Shown here: in pieces, positions 30,658 to 41,035 of the stretch
Position numbering within the stretch: position 1 is the stretch's first letter
Layout of the letters: every line of letters begins with the position of its first letter
Source: Distichodus sexfasciatus
Lineage: Eukaryota; Chordata; Actinopteri; Characiformes; Distichodontidae
NCBI GenBank assembly: GCA_032718565.1
Contig: JAVGVS010000401.1
Location: forward strand, 1 to 64,000
Direction of reading: 5' to 3'
DNA length: 64,000 bases
The notes under the pieces: model-generated
Seen by the model: only the letters and a program-made list of their open reading frames with translations
Told to the model about the DNA's origin: nothing
Database searches by the model: none
Made by a program: the position numbers and the translations under genes

Positions 30658-31398
30658 TCAAGGGTCGGTTTTTTGCTTTTGAGGTTCAACGCTCGAACGC
30701 CGGGCGGTCTCGTCAACCCCGACCCCTCCTGATTTTTCGCATCGTGAGACCAGGCGAGATTCCGTATGCGTGTCGGGCGTCACGACGGTTCGCAAAAGAG
30801 GAGCCAAAACGTCGCCCACGGCCTGGTGACGAATGACGTCGGAATAAACGTACAAGTAAAAATTACCTCCTCTTATGTCGAACGGGTGACGAGTACCGTC
30901 GACAATGTCTGACCACTCGTTGTCGTCGAAACCCAGAATGCGGGGGAGCTGACCCGAACATTTAAGGCGTAACGGCCACTTGTCCTCGGAGGCCAGTTGT
31001 TTAGCCGCGTCTCGTCCTAGGACCAGGCATATGCGATTGCTAATATCGTCAGCCACCAAAGAACCTTTTAGCTCGACGGTCTGAAGCTGTCTGTTTATTT
31101 CGGCGATGATGTCTTTCACGTGCGTATAATAACCCGGTTTTATTGTAAATCTCATAGTCGTTTTTGGGTTCGAACCCATGGACACCCAAAATTCCGCGCA
31201 TCCTCTCAAATTCTCCCCTTCGGGTACCGTGTACCACATTATGGGGTAGCTCATTTCAGACAAACCCACTTCCCAATCTCCGTGCAGACGGATGGTTTTA
31301 GACAATTTTACGCAAAAGCTGGAAATGGTGTTTTGCGGAAACAGCTCGCTGCTGGCGTTGCTCGGTAAAGTGATGTAACAATTGTGTTCTTCCTCCAT
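30658..31398 (-). CDS. Polinton 1 penton-like minor capsid protein
   Basis: 246 residues from ATG 31398. The N-terminal half has the family's membrane-free jelly-roll pattern: NCYITLPSNASSELFPQNT, LHGDWEVGLSEMSYP and FTIKPGYYTHVKDII. Later YLYVYSDVIRHQAVGDVLAP is a strongly conserved penton segment. The last 40 residues turn Arg/Ser-rich and look unlike the family, so a frameshift near 30790 probably truncates the natural C-terminus. It would form the capsid vertices. Confidence 0.75.
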   Translation of the reverse strand: MEEEHNCYITLPSNASSELFPQNTISSFCVKLSKTIRLHGDWEVGLSEMSYPIMWYTVPEGENLRGCAEFWVSMGSNPKTTMRFTIKPGYYTHVKDIIAEINRQLQTVELKGSLVADDISNRICLVLGRDAAKQLASEDKWPLRLKCSGQLPRILGFDDNEWSDIVDGTRHPFDIRGGNFYLYVYSDVIRHQAVGDVLAPLLRTVVTPDTHTESRLVSRCEKSGGVGVDETARRSSVEPQKQKTDP

Positions 31399-31430
31399 GA
31401 CGGTCTCCTACCCGAATAAATATATATAAA

Positions 31431-32525
31431 CTACCCCGGCAAAAAAACGCGGCAGAGCTGGGTCTTTGACCTCTTCCTCCGGAATCCACGAATCGAATTT
31501 CGGGTCCCGTCCCATCCCTTCCATCGCACTTTTAAGTGCCACCCGGATCGTGTTTTCTTCCTGTCCAGTATTTTTTCTATTCGGTAAACTTTGTCTTTCG
31601 GGATCAAAATGTTTTGCAGTTCTTCGGCGTAAAAGGTTCCTTCAATTATTTCGTCTAAATCTCTAAGTTTGTATGTGGGCGGGTCTATCTTCACGATTTC
31701 GTCCACCTTAAAGTATTCGTCCGTAAAAGTCTGCTCATACCCTTTCATGAAAGGCCTCCGCTCTTTGGAAACGCAGACCGCGTCGCCGACTTTGAACTTG
31801 GGGAGAGGTGTAGGAGAAGAAAGAAGTTTTCCGTACAAATGGTGAAATATCAAAACTTGGTTACTTTCGTCCACCTGTTCCGGGGTCATTCCGATCGCTC
31901 TGTGATGGTCCCGTTGTAAGATTTCACAAGATCTTGTATCGCGTCTGTATATCGGTAAGTATTGAAAGCGGTAAAGTATCTAAACATTCTGGTTTTCAGC
32001 GTTCTGTTAAACCGTTCTACGACCGACGCCTTTAGTTCGCTCACCGTGGTGAAATGATGTATGGCGTTTTTTTTCAAAAGTTTCTGAAAACGAGAGTTCA
32101 TAAACTCTTTACCTTTATCACTTTGAACCGTCACTGGTTTCCTACCCAGACTTAAAATGTCCTCAAACGCCTCCGTGACTCGAAACCCAGTTTTGTCCTT
32201 TAACACGCATACCCAAGTGTATTTCGAAAACACGTCTATACATGTCAAGATAAATTTGTTTCCGTCGTTGTGTTCCGAGAGGTTGCTGACATCTATTTGC
32301 CACTGCGCGTCTTTCTGGTGGTACAAACACCACGTTTTGTCTAAAGCGCGTCCTTTTAGGTTTGTGTAAGGTGTACGTGTCTGACCCCTGGAGGAAAACG
32401 TCGATTTTGGTGTTTGCGACGACGGGCCGAAGCCTGTTGACCGTTTTTGTAAAGGCCCGCTTACCGCTCAGACTTCCTTGCACGCTCAGGTCGTGGTACA
32501 ACACGTTCAAGTGTCTTTTAGCCAT
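31431..32525 (-). pseudogene. Polinton 1 DDE integrase with chromodomain
   Basis: Start ATG 32525. The N-terminal region (TYTLHKPKR) leads to the catalytic core: ILTCIDVFSKYTW (first Asp), VTVQSDKGKEF (second Asp), SVVERFNRTLK (Glu). After the core come FKVGDAVCVSKERRPF (SH3-like) and a chromodomain, YRIEKILDRKK with LKVRWKGWDG. Three single-base frame breaks are evident near 32325, 31905 and 31505. It would insert the element with 6-bp duplications. The chromodomain may tether to modified histones; that is inference. Confidence 0.88.
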
Positions 32526-32700
32526 GGTGGAAAAAAAAAAAAGACTGACGAGACTCAAGTTTTTTAAAGGTTTTATTGCTTTTTGTATTTATTTTTTAAA
32601 TGTCTTTTACCCATGATGGAAAAAAGAAGACTGACAAGAGTTAGTTAAAGGTTTTATTGCTATTTTATTATTTATTTTTCTAAAAATACATGCATTTTAT
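32515..32700. repeat. ~92-bp tandem duplication at integrase start
   Basis: The sequence around atggtggaaaaaaaa...gactgacgaga and aggttttattgct is repeated about 92 bp on (second copy near 32612-32660). Confidence 0.6.
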
Positions 32701-32844
32701 TATTTTTAATATGATTTTACTTTTTTCTCTTTTTTTGGGTTGTTAGTCATCTAATCTATTTGAGATAAATAAAAAAATTAGTAGGTGATTAAAAAAACAC
32801 GATAAACAACTTTATAGTTTGTAGTGTTAGTAGATATTAATCTT

Positions 32845-33120
32845 TTAAGAACATGTATCAATACAAAGATTTCTTCTAAGCATACAAACTATATATGTTT
32901 AAAAAAATAGCAGCACAGACTTGCATCGATACAAAGATTAAAATGAAACTTTTAAGTATACGACACTACAAACTGTATATTTTAAAAAAACATGCATAAA
33001 TACAAAGATTAAAAAATAAAACTTGTAAGCATACGACACTACAAACTATATATATATTTTAAAACATGCATAAATACAAAGATTAAAATGAAACTTCTAA
33101 GCATAAACTATATATGTTTC
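32845..33120. repeat. ~65-70 bp AT-rich tandem repeats
   Basis: About four diverged units contain atacaaagattaaaatgaaact and cacactacaaactatatat-like words. They fill the non-coding gap between the integrase and the accessory gene of Polinton 1. Confidence 0.7.
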
Positions 33121-33256
33121 AAAAACAAACCTGGAATGGTACTCAGAACTGTGTGTAACACTCAGCATTTCTCACCCTGTGAGAGACAGCTGACAGCTTC
33201 TATGGCTTTCTCGAAACGGTCAGGCTCCGTAAATTTTCTGTCCCGCAATAAAGGTG

Positions 33257-34926
33257 TCAGAACAAGACCCGGGCTCTTAGTCCGAGGATTGTTTTCCAGA
33301 GCGTGTTTATAAACACTTTCTGCACAACTTCACTCAAAAGGGTTGCGTTTGCTTTCATTTTAAAATACTCAGACATACATTTGATTATTTCTGACACATA
33401 AATGGAAAGTTGCGGTTCCCATATGTCTCTGAGATGTTTTGCGAAACAGGCATGCCGTCCAGACATTCGTGCTCTTTTTGTGATGGTCGGTCGTTTTGAC
33501 AACCGTAACATTCATTCGTTTTGAAACATTCGTAACCGCGCAGTAAACTACTTGCCCAGATGTGTTCGATGATCGAAACGAACTCGATTACTTCTTCTGT
33601 CGATGAGAACTCGGTCATTTCTTCACCGTCTTCAGACGTATCCACCATCTCATCGTCCGCGTCGTCTGATTCTCCACTCTCATCCTGGACTTTCTCCTGA
33701 CCTTCACCGTCTTCAGACGCGTCGTCTGTATCCACCATCTCATTGTCCGCGTCGCCTGATTCTCCACTCTCATCCTGGACTTTCTCCTGACCTTCACCGT
33801 CAACCTCTTCCTCGCTTACCGCTTTTTCTTCCTCTTCTTTTTTTGGTGACCTTTCCACCTCCGCACATTCGTCGTGGCTACGAGCTAAGACCCTGTTGCA
33901 GTGCATACACTCGCAGGTGTCCTCAGCTGTGGATAAAAAATATATTATTTATCTTAAATTTATTTTACATTTTATTTATCTTAATTAAAAATAATAAGCC
34001 GAACACTCACCGGAATACATGTGTTTGATCCTCTTGTGTAGATCCGTTAATTCTGATTCAAGTAGCTCCATATCCAGAAACTCATCGGACAACTTTTTCC
34101 AGGGTGTTAGGAAGAAAACCCATTCATCTCCTTCAGGGTTGAATTTGAAACTCTCGTGTCGTATTCTTTTATACTTGGTATCTTGCAAACTGACAAAAAA
34201 TACTTTTGAGCCGTACAACTTGACTTGGACTCCGAGTGTTAAAACATGACCGCCGTAATTGTCGCTTTGAATAGTAGCGATGTGTTTTCCTACAACACAT
34301 GTAGTGTGCTTCTCCTTTTCCCTCTCAAAGTTTCTGTTTTTCAGATGCGCGAGCAAAGGCTCGATCTCATAGTCATCGTCACCACCCCACCAGTTTAGGG
34401 CAGAAAATTCATCCAGAGACAAGGATATCATTACGTCGTCTCCGTCTTTCAGACAAATCAACGAAATGTATCTCTGAGAGTCTGCCGTTTCTCTGGGTTC
34501 AACAAGCAACCAGTGTCCTGCCAAATGTTTGAACGTCACTCCGGGTTTGAAAAACCTGTCTTCTCTTTTCTTTTTGGGAGCTTTCGGGGTCGGAGGGGGT
34601 GCCTCATATCCACTTCTTCTCTTCTTTTCAGGCGTCCTTTGACCAACGTTTTCTGTGGGATACGTCTTTGGACGGATGGCGATAGGCCAGTAGCGTTCAG
34701 GTATGTCCAAAGTCCTGAAAATGTCCCGACTTTTCTCAGTTTCAGTGGGCGTAAGAGTGGCCTCCACATCTCCTTTTGGATTCAAAGAAGACGGCCACAG
34801 AGCTTGCGGTATCCCAATATTTACGAGTCTCTCGCGCAAACGGCTGCAGTATTCCTCTAGGGTGTAACAGCGGTCATCGGTGTCGATGACATGGTTGGTG
34901 GGGCCCTTTTTGGAAGATTCCTCCAT
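33257..34926 (-). CDS. Polinton 1 spliced accessory gene
   Basis: Exon 1 (34926-34011) encodes 305 residues: two similar motifs IPQALWP and IPERYWP, a basic region (KAPKKKRED), then two beta-rich stretches, RYISLICLKDG...ISLSLDEFSALNWW and KVFFVSLQDTKY...EWVFFLTPWKKLSDEF. These faintly recall the PC4/p15 coactivator fold; that is inference. The intron 33927-34010 is GT-AG and keeps the frame (phase 1). Exon 2 starts with Cys pairs (CECMHC), has tandem 28-residue acidic repeats, then ECYGCQNDRPSQKEHECL. After 33385 the frame changes and a related open stretch runs to 33257. Polinton 2 carries a homologous zinc motif. Confidence 0.7.
33630..33800 (-). repeat. Tandem acidic 28-residue repeat
   Basis: Two consecutive near-identical units of about 84-90 bp encode DGEGQEKVQDESGES followed by DADNEMVD or DADDEMVD. 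They lie in exon 2 of the accessory gene. Confidence 0.8.
33927..34010 (-). other. 84-bp intron in Polinton 1 accessory gene
   Basis: The donor is CG|GTGAGT and the acceptor a T-rich tract ending in TATCCACAG, on the minus strand. The 84-bp AT-rich interval contains stops, and its removal joins two open frames in phase 1. The intron length is typical of fish short introns. Confidence 0.72.
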
Positions 34927-35043
34927 CCTTGGGTTGAGGACTCGTCTTGTCCGGCTGTATCTCTTTCAGCCTGCAAGGTCTGTATTTTATAATTGACAAG
35001 CAGGAGGCCCCCCAAATTCCGATGACGTAGCGCGCCTCTGGTT

Positions 35044-36003
35044 ACACACGACATCGCACACGGTTGATGTTGATGCAACCACATTCCTTTTGATCATCTC
35101 AGGATGACCTCACTCACAGCTGATGCAGCCTCAGTACATTCCAACAACGTCATCCATACATTCCTTTTGACCGTCTCAGGATGACCTCACTCACAGCCAT
35201 ACAGTCACGGGGCCCCCCCAAATTCCTAGGACGTCACAAAGTACCGCCCAGGGGACAAAACCGGTCCCCCCTCACTAACACGCGGTTCAGTCTTCTGCAG
35301 ATCACACACGCGTACGAGTCTCAGAAGTTTGTTCAAACTTTGGATCTTTCATAAGGATTATCTCTCTTTTGGAAGTTTGTTCAAACTTTGGATCTTTCGT
35401 AAGGATTATTTCTCTTTTGGAATATTTAATTATTTTTTAAATTTAAAAATGGACATTGTTTTATTTCCTATTTTATATTCGGATTACTTTTTTAAATTCA
35501 CATGAGGATTACTTTTGGAATAGTTAATTTCTCCTTTTTAAAAAAAAATACGGATTCATTTGTTTATTCTCATCTTCCATGCGGATTACTTTTGGAATAT
35601 TTAATTTCTGTCATTTTTAAATTTAAATTTTTTTTTTTATTCATCTTTTTTTATACAGATTAATTTAGTTAATTTCCGTCTTCCATGCAGGTTACTTTTG
35701 GGCTTTTTAAACACATGCTCATGTTTGGAATACCATTTTATTTTATTTTTTATTTTTTTACGGTATGCGAGGCATTTTCACACGTTGCGTCATCGGGGCG
35801 GGGACAGGGGGGTGTGGTGCATTCTTTCATACGTTACGTCATCGCCACGTCACCCTGGAATCTATGGTATGCAAAGAATTTTCACATGCTACGTCATCGG
35901 GGCGGGGCAGGGGGGTGACTGATGAGGGGACGGGCCTCCTTGACAGGTGGGTGGGGCTTAGGGTCATAAATCATTTTGTCACAAAGTAGGTATATATACT
36001 ACT
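35044..36003 (-). repeat. Polinton 1 right TIR
   Basis: Inverted partner of 21971-23150, ending in gtatatatactact next to the atccac duplication (36004-36009). The inner edge of similarity is near cacacgacatcgcacac at 35044-35061. Confidence 0.88.
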
Positions 36004-36381
36004 ATCCACCTTCCTTCTCTGCATCATGTCCACCAGCTCTCTAGCTTTACCTGTCATAGTGCCAACATTCAAAGTCCTACTTTCAGTTCCACACTCTTGC
36101 CGTTCCTCTTCTCTCTCTGCCTGCGCACACGCCTTCCTGCTCTCCTCTGTCGACCAGCAGTAGCTCAATTTCCACCGGCACCCTGTAGGTCAACAGCACC
36201 GGTGGCAGTCATTGTTAACCCGGGCCTCGACCGATCCAGTATGAAATGCCTGTTTGTGATTCGCATGTTTGATTTGGCTTAGGTTTTACGTCGGATGCCC
36301 TTCCTGACACAACCCTCTGCATTTATCCGGACTTGGGACCGGCACAAGGAATCACTGGCTTGTGACCTCTTATGGTTGCAT
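36004..36381 (-). pseudogene. RTE 5' end and endonuclease N-terminus
   Basis: The minus frame reads LNVGTMTGKARELVDMMQ then R-K-V-D at the Polinton junction, the standard RTE endonuclease start. Upstream to 36381 is a 5' UTR with the phrase tacgtcggatgcccttcctgacac typical of this LINE group. The element ends at the 19-bp duplication 36382-36400. Confidence 0.8.
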
Positions 36382-36559
36382 TGACAAAGATGCTATTAAT
36401 AAGCACAGTAAATGTCCATTGCTTTGTCAATCAACTTTTCAAAGGATATAAAGTCCATTATCAGTCCATTTCCAATGAAGAATGAAGAGAAGGAGAGGAA
36501 AGAGAGTGAAAGAAAGAAAAACAAAGAAAGCCAGAGGCTGCTAGCACATGGCTTATCGT

Positions 36560-37385
36560 TGGGGCTCAATCTTTACCACTAGCCCAGTCAGATTCCATAG
36601 GCAGACAAATCTTTGTAATGGGTCTGTCCAAGACGTTAGTCTTTATGTTTATCCATACTCTGCGGACAAGACCCTTCTTGTCTGGAACTGCTTTGATGTT
36701 CTTGCCCATAATCCAAGAATTCCTTGGTGCACAGTCGTCTACGAGAAGAATGACATCACCTTCTGTAAAGTTCCTGGATGCTGTGGCCCACCCCGGCGCT
36801 CTTGGAGTTGAGGTAGGTACTCTTTAGTCCATCTCTTCCAGAATAAATGTGACATATATTGCACCTGTTTCCATCTGCGCCGTGAATAGAGGTCGTCCTG
36901 GTCAAACAATCCTGGAGGCAGCAGTGGTGTTGTTTTCAGCAACAGCAGATGATTAGGTGTCAGAGCCTCCAAATCATTTGGGTCACTGGATGTCTTAGTG
37001 ATTGGTCGGCTGTTGATGATCGACTCTGCCTCACATAAGACTGTATGAAGGCCATCCTCATCGAGAATTTGCTCTCTTGCCATGGAATTCAGCACCTTTT
37101 TGATTGATCTTATCAACCTCTCCCACACTCCTCCGTGATGTGAAGCAGGGGGAGGGTTGAATGTCCACCTGATTCCATGCTGGTGGAACAGATCATGAAA
37201 CTCTGAAGTGTTCCAGTTAGCAATGGCTGCCTTCAGCTCACGATTGGCAGCAACAAAATATGACCCATTATCCAAGCGAATCTCCTTCACTTGTCCTCTC
37301 TGTGCTATGAAGTGCCGGATTGCATTTATGCATGAATCTGTGTCTAATGATGAGGCCAGCTTGATGTGCACTGCATGAATGGCTG
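36560..37385 (-). pseudogene. BEL/Pao integrase, C-terminal half
   Basis: The catalytic core reads IRLDNGSYFVAANRELK (second Asp), NPPPASHHGGVWERLIRS (Glu), then DPNDLEALTPNHLLLL, YSRRRWKQVQYMSHLFWKRW and, after a frameshift near 36793, GDVILLVDDCAPRNSWIMG. This segment order is diagnostic of BEL/Pao. The first catalytic Asp and zinc domain are missing because LINE B and deletions intervene. Confidence 0.85.
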
Positions 37386-37504
37386 AACAAGTGAATATGA
37401 TCTTTTCAAGAGAATATTAGCAGGGCAACTACTTCAGCAGCAGGGCAAGAACTCCAAACATGCATATGTGGATGGAATAAGGTTACATCCAAGTTAGGCT
37501 TAAA

Positions 37505-39118
37505 AATACATCAAGGGCGCATGAAGTGTTTGAAGGAATCAAGGCCAGAAAATTGCATTGACCACTACCTACTGGGAGACAGGTCAAATAAGGCAAATAA
37601 AGCTCAGTGGCAGGATTCAACCCACAGTACACTGAGCATCAATATCCCAGTGGCTGAGAGAGACTCAAGTACAGCAATCGATAACCTGGAAACTAGCCAG
37701 ACACAACCTGCATTGGAGAAAAAATCCAAGTCCCCAAACAACATGAAGGTGAAGTGGCCAAAATCTTGCAGCAAAAAAGAATGGGCAATGGTCAATGCAG
37801 ACCTGAAGAACATCTTGAATAGCCTCAGAGGAACAGTGGTGAAGAAACTGGAGAAAATGGCTGATCTGATCTACTCCTATGGTGTAGGGAGATTTGGAAT
37901 AAAACAGCCGAGAATGAAGGATAGATTGATAGATTGTCTCCAAATCCAGGAGACAGTGTGAGATCAAGCAACTGGTCAAGGAAAGACGACAACTGAGGAA
38001 GCAATGTAAAAGAGCCTCTGCAGAATAGAGAACAGCTCTTGACCTTTTACATGCAGACCTTAAGGTTTGCCTAGTAAGCTTGCAAGCTGAAAACCTCAGA
38101 ATTCAATGGAAGAGGAAGGAGAAGGCAAGAACTTCCTTCCACAAGATCCCTTCAGATTTGTCAAAGGTCTGTTTTCAAAGGAAGAGAGTGGGTTTCTCAA
38201 GGAGGAAAAAAAGAAGCTGGAGACCACCTGAAAACAATATACACAGACTCCCAGAGGCTTGAACAGAGGAAGATACCTTCAGACATGCCACCACTACCTC
38301 AACCAAAACATCTACTGGATGATAGTCCCCCATGATGGAGTAAGGTTGCAAAGGCAATTAAGAAGGCACGGGCTGCTTCAGCTCCTGGACCACACCGTTC
38401 CATACCGGCTATACAAAAATGCTCCTGATGTCTTGATGTTTCCCTGGAAGCAAATGAATGTGGTGTGGACAAAGCGAACCATCCCAAAAGCATGGCAAAG
38501 AGCAGGGGGAGTGATGATACCCAGGGAAAAGGATGCCTCAAACATCAACCAATTTTGGCAGATCAATCTCATGAATGTTGAAGGGAAGCTCTTCTTTAGT
38601 ATTGTTGTGCAAAGGATGACAACTTACCTGAAACAGAATGGCCTGATTTATACAACAGTGCAGAAGGCTGGGATACCAGGCTTCGCAGGGTGCTTAGAAC
38701 ATACAAGCATCATATGGCACCAAATCCAATCTGCAAAATGGGAAGGAAGAGACCTGCATGTCTTATTCCTGGACTTAGCTGATGCTTTTGGATCTGTCCC
38801 CCACTCACTCATCTGGGCAGCCTTTGATTTGTTTCATATGCCAAAGAACATCACAGATCTGGTCAGAAATTACTTCCAGGATTTGCAATTTTGCATAACA
38901 ACAAAAGAGTATACAACATCATGGCAATTACTGGAAGTGGGGATAATGGCAGGATGTACAATCTCCCCGTTAGCCTTTACCATGGCGATGGAGGTGATCA
39001 TCCAGGCTTCCAAGTGGGTGGTAGGAGGAGAACGCTTGCAGGATGGACAGCGACTACCACCTATTCATACCTACATGGATGACCTGACCACCATGACCTC
39101 AACCATTCCAAGCGAGTG
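37505..39118 (+). pseudogene. LINE B N-terminal and RT region
   Basis: The N-terminal 146-residue block (37521-37961) follows the zinc-finger motif and has a helical segment WAMVNADLKNILNSLRG. After frame breaks the RT runs 38259-39118: GGVMIPREKDASNINQF, VEGKLFFSIVVQRM, GIPGFAGCLEHTSI, HVLFLDLADAFGSVPHSL (motif A), GCTISPLAFTMAME (motif B) and TYMDDLTTMTS (catalytic). The stop at 39119 precedes a shifted continuation with ISIIRGKLIDQRF and VSEQPVKSLGLLYN. Confidence 0.75.
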
Positions 39119-39921
39119 ATTACTCAACCAAGTGATTACTGAGGAAGCTTCATGAGAACATAACATGGGCTTGTATGAAGTTTAAACCCACCAAGTCTAG
39201 GAGTATATCCATTATCAGAGGAAAACTCATAGACCAGAGATTCCACATTGGTGACACACCAATTCCATTGGTGTCAGAGCAGCCAGTCAAGAGCCTGGGA
39301 CTACTGTACAATCAGAGTCTTAAATACTCAGACCAGAGTAATCAGATAAAGGATGAAACCATCAAAGGCCTTAACATCATAGAAAATGCCACTTCCTGGC
39401 AAGCTGAAACTCTGGTGTCTGCAGTCTGGACTCCTCCCCCGCCTAATGTGGCCCCTAACGGCCTACAAGGTCTCAATGATCAAAGTCGAGAAACTGGAGA
39501 GAACCATCAGCTCATATATTAAGAAATGGCTTGGACTCCCACGGTGCCTCAGCACTATTGGTTTGTATGGACGTAGTGCCCTGGAACTACCAGTCTCCAG
39601 CATCATTGAAGAAAATAAGTGTACTAAAGTGAGACTTGACATGACTCTGTCTGAGTCTAATGATACAGCAATATGAGCAGCTGCACCCAGACTAGTAACT
39701 GGCAGGAAATGGACTCAATCAGAGGCTGTAGAGTGAAAAAAAATCTGCTCTCAGGCATGGAGACATCATATGGCAAGTGCAACAGGGAATAACAGGACTT
39801 GGATTTCGTGCAAGTTGACTAACTTGGCACAAGGCTAAACCCACTGAGAGAAGGAAACTGGTGGTGGAGGAAGCTCGGTGGTGGAGGAAGATCCCTCCTT
39901 GACCCAGCCTGGGACTGGAAA

Positions 39922-40260
39922 ATGCAGGTTGATCTTGACCACAAGCTCATCTTCCCAACAGAGATAGTGACAACTACCCTCAGGCCGGATATCATCATGT
40001 GGTCAACTTCTCAGAAACTCCTGTATATCCTGGAACTAACGGTACCATGGGAAGCTGCTATTGAAGAGGGATATGAGCTGAAAAGTTTGAAGTATGCTGA
40101 ATTAGCAGCCCAGGCAGAACAACGCAAATGGCATACTAAAGTGTTCCCAGTAGAAGTTGGGTGCAGAGGGTTTGTTGCCAAAACTACAACCTGGCTCCTG
40201 AAGAGGATGGGCCTTCCAGCAAACAGTGAAGTCACTCTCAGAGGCTGCAGATCGAAGTAG
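39922..40260 (+). pseudogene. LINE B restriction-like endonuclease
   Basis: The PD-(D/E)XK nuclease core is visible: TLRPDIIMWSTSQK and LYILELTVPWE, then KYAELAAQAEQRKW and FPVEVGCRGFVAKTT. These are the post-RT endonuclease signatures of R2/R4/NeSL-type LINEs. The frame upstream has several stops, so it is separated from the RT. Confidence 0.75.
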
Positions 40261-40436
40261 CAACTGGCTGTGGATCAAGAGAAAGGACTCAAATTGGGCA
40301 ATGAAATGACCGTTGAACGGTAAAGACAGAGGGGAGCACACCTGGGATGCCAGGTGTTGCTGCTGAGCCCTCCGGAGGTGTCGTGGGGCTAAATCAGCAA
40401 AACACTGAAGATGGAGGGTGCCCACCAGACAAGAAT

Positions 40437-41035
40437 TTTTTCAAATTCAAATTTATTTATATAGTGCTCCTAACAACAGTCATTGTCACAAAGCACTTTA
40501 CATATAACCGGCCTAAACCCCCCAACAAGCAAGGCTGAGGCGACAGTGGCAAGGAAAAATGCCCATTAATAGGAAGAAACCTTGAGAGGAACCAAGACTT
40601 GGAGGGGGACCCCATCCTCCTCTGGGCGACCGGGCGCACAAACATTTAATGCACAACAAGCAATAGTCCAAGATGAGTTGTTAGTTATTTAAAGAAGCAA
40701 AGATACAAAAATAGTCCAAGGGATATTTCGAAACCCGGGTTGTTGCTGGGCCACTTGCAGGACCCTCTCTGCAACTTTAAGCTGAAATTAGTTCAGTATT
40801 GTGCTGCTAATTTAGTAGAGGTCCATCGGCTCCAATCTCAGTTGGTTTCATGATAATGTCTCCATGGAGTCCTGGTGCAGGTTCAGTCGGTCAGCATCAG
40901 CTCGGGAGGGTTGACAAGGTCAAGCGTCAGCTCAGGACATCTCCAGGGAATCCTGGTGAGTTCAGCTGGTCTCCCACCAACTCGCAGCAGATCATCCTGA
41001 CTACTGTGACTACTGTGCTTCATAATCTGCCCCCT
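40437..41035 (-). mobile_element. Inverted LINE/SINE 3' tail block
   Basis: It begins with tcaaattcaaatttatttatatag and cattgtcacaaagcacttta, the inverse of the tail at about 2590-2645. It continues through a region with ggaagaaaccttgagaggaacc and repeated ccagggaatcctggt words. No coding sequence. Probably a separate insertion beside LINE B in the BEL element. Confidence 0.6.

Larger units (their letters stand above)
21971..36003. mobile_element. Polinton/Maverick (adintovirus-like), Polinton 1
   Basis: A 14,033-bp element flanked by identical 6-bp target duplications atccac (21965-21970 and 36004-36009), with termini AGTAGTATATATAC and its inverted copy, and TIRs of about 1.18 and 0.96 kb. 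It interrupts the RTE endonuclease after the codons for R-K-V-D. Contents: accessory genes, PolB, packaging ATPase and a small basic protein on plus; protease, hexon-like, penton-like, integrase and a spliced accessory gene on minus. This is the full gene set of animal Polintons related to adintoviruses. Frameshifts and one nonsense codon show it is not intact as assembled. Confidence 0.93.
17572..36381 (-). mobile_element. RTE-clade LINE, split by Polinton 1 and a CR1-like LINE
   Basis: A minus-strand RTE LINE is bounded by identical 19-bp target duplications, tgacaaagatgctattaat, at 17553-17571 and 36382-36400, although these now lie 18.8 kb apart. The coding order from the right is endonuclease N-terminus (36168), then after Polinton 1 the endonuclease body (21891-20726), then after a LINE insertion the RT (19027-17600). 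The tail at 17572 is a ctt repeat (gaa on the element strand). Excluding insertions the element is about 3.1 kb, normal for RTE. Confidence 0.88.
37386..40436 (+). mobile_element. R2/NeSL-like LINE B
   Basis: A plus-strand non-LTR element with a C2H2-like N-terminal motif (LKIHQGRMKC at about 37500-37530), RT, and a restriction-like endonuclease near the 3' end, then a 3' UTR rich in ccggaggtgtcg. It is inserted in the BEL element between the Gag-side remains and the integrase. It is diverged from LINE A but of the same class. Exact ends and target duplication were not found. Confidence 0.72.

Noticed and set aside
32845..33120. CRISPR-like array of about 65-70 bp units
   Set aside because: No constant repeat with unique spacers; the whole unit is tandemly repeated and the genome is eukaryotic.
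33603..34028. Plus-strand Pro/Arg repeat ORF
   Set aside because: Antisense of the acidic tandem repeat in the accessory gene.
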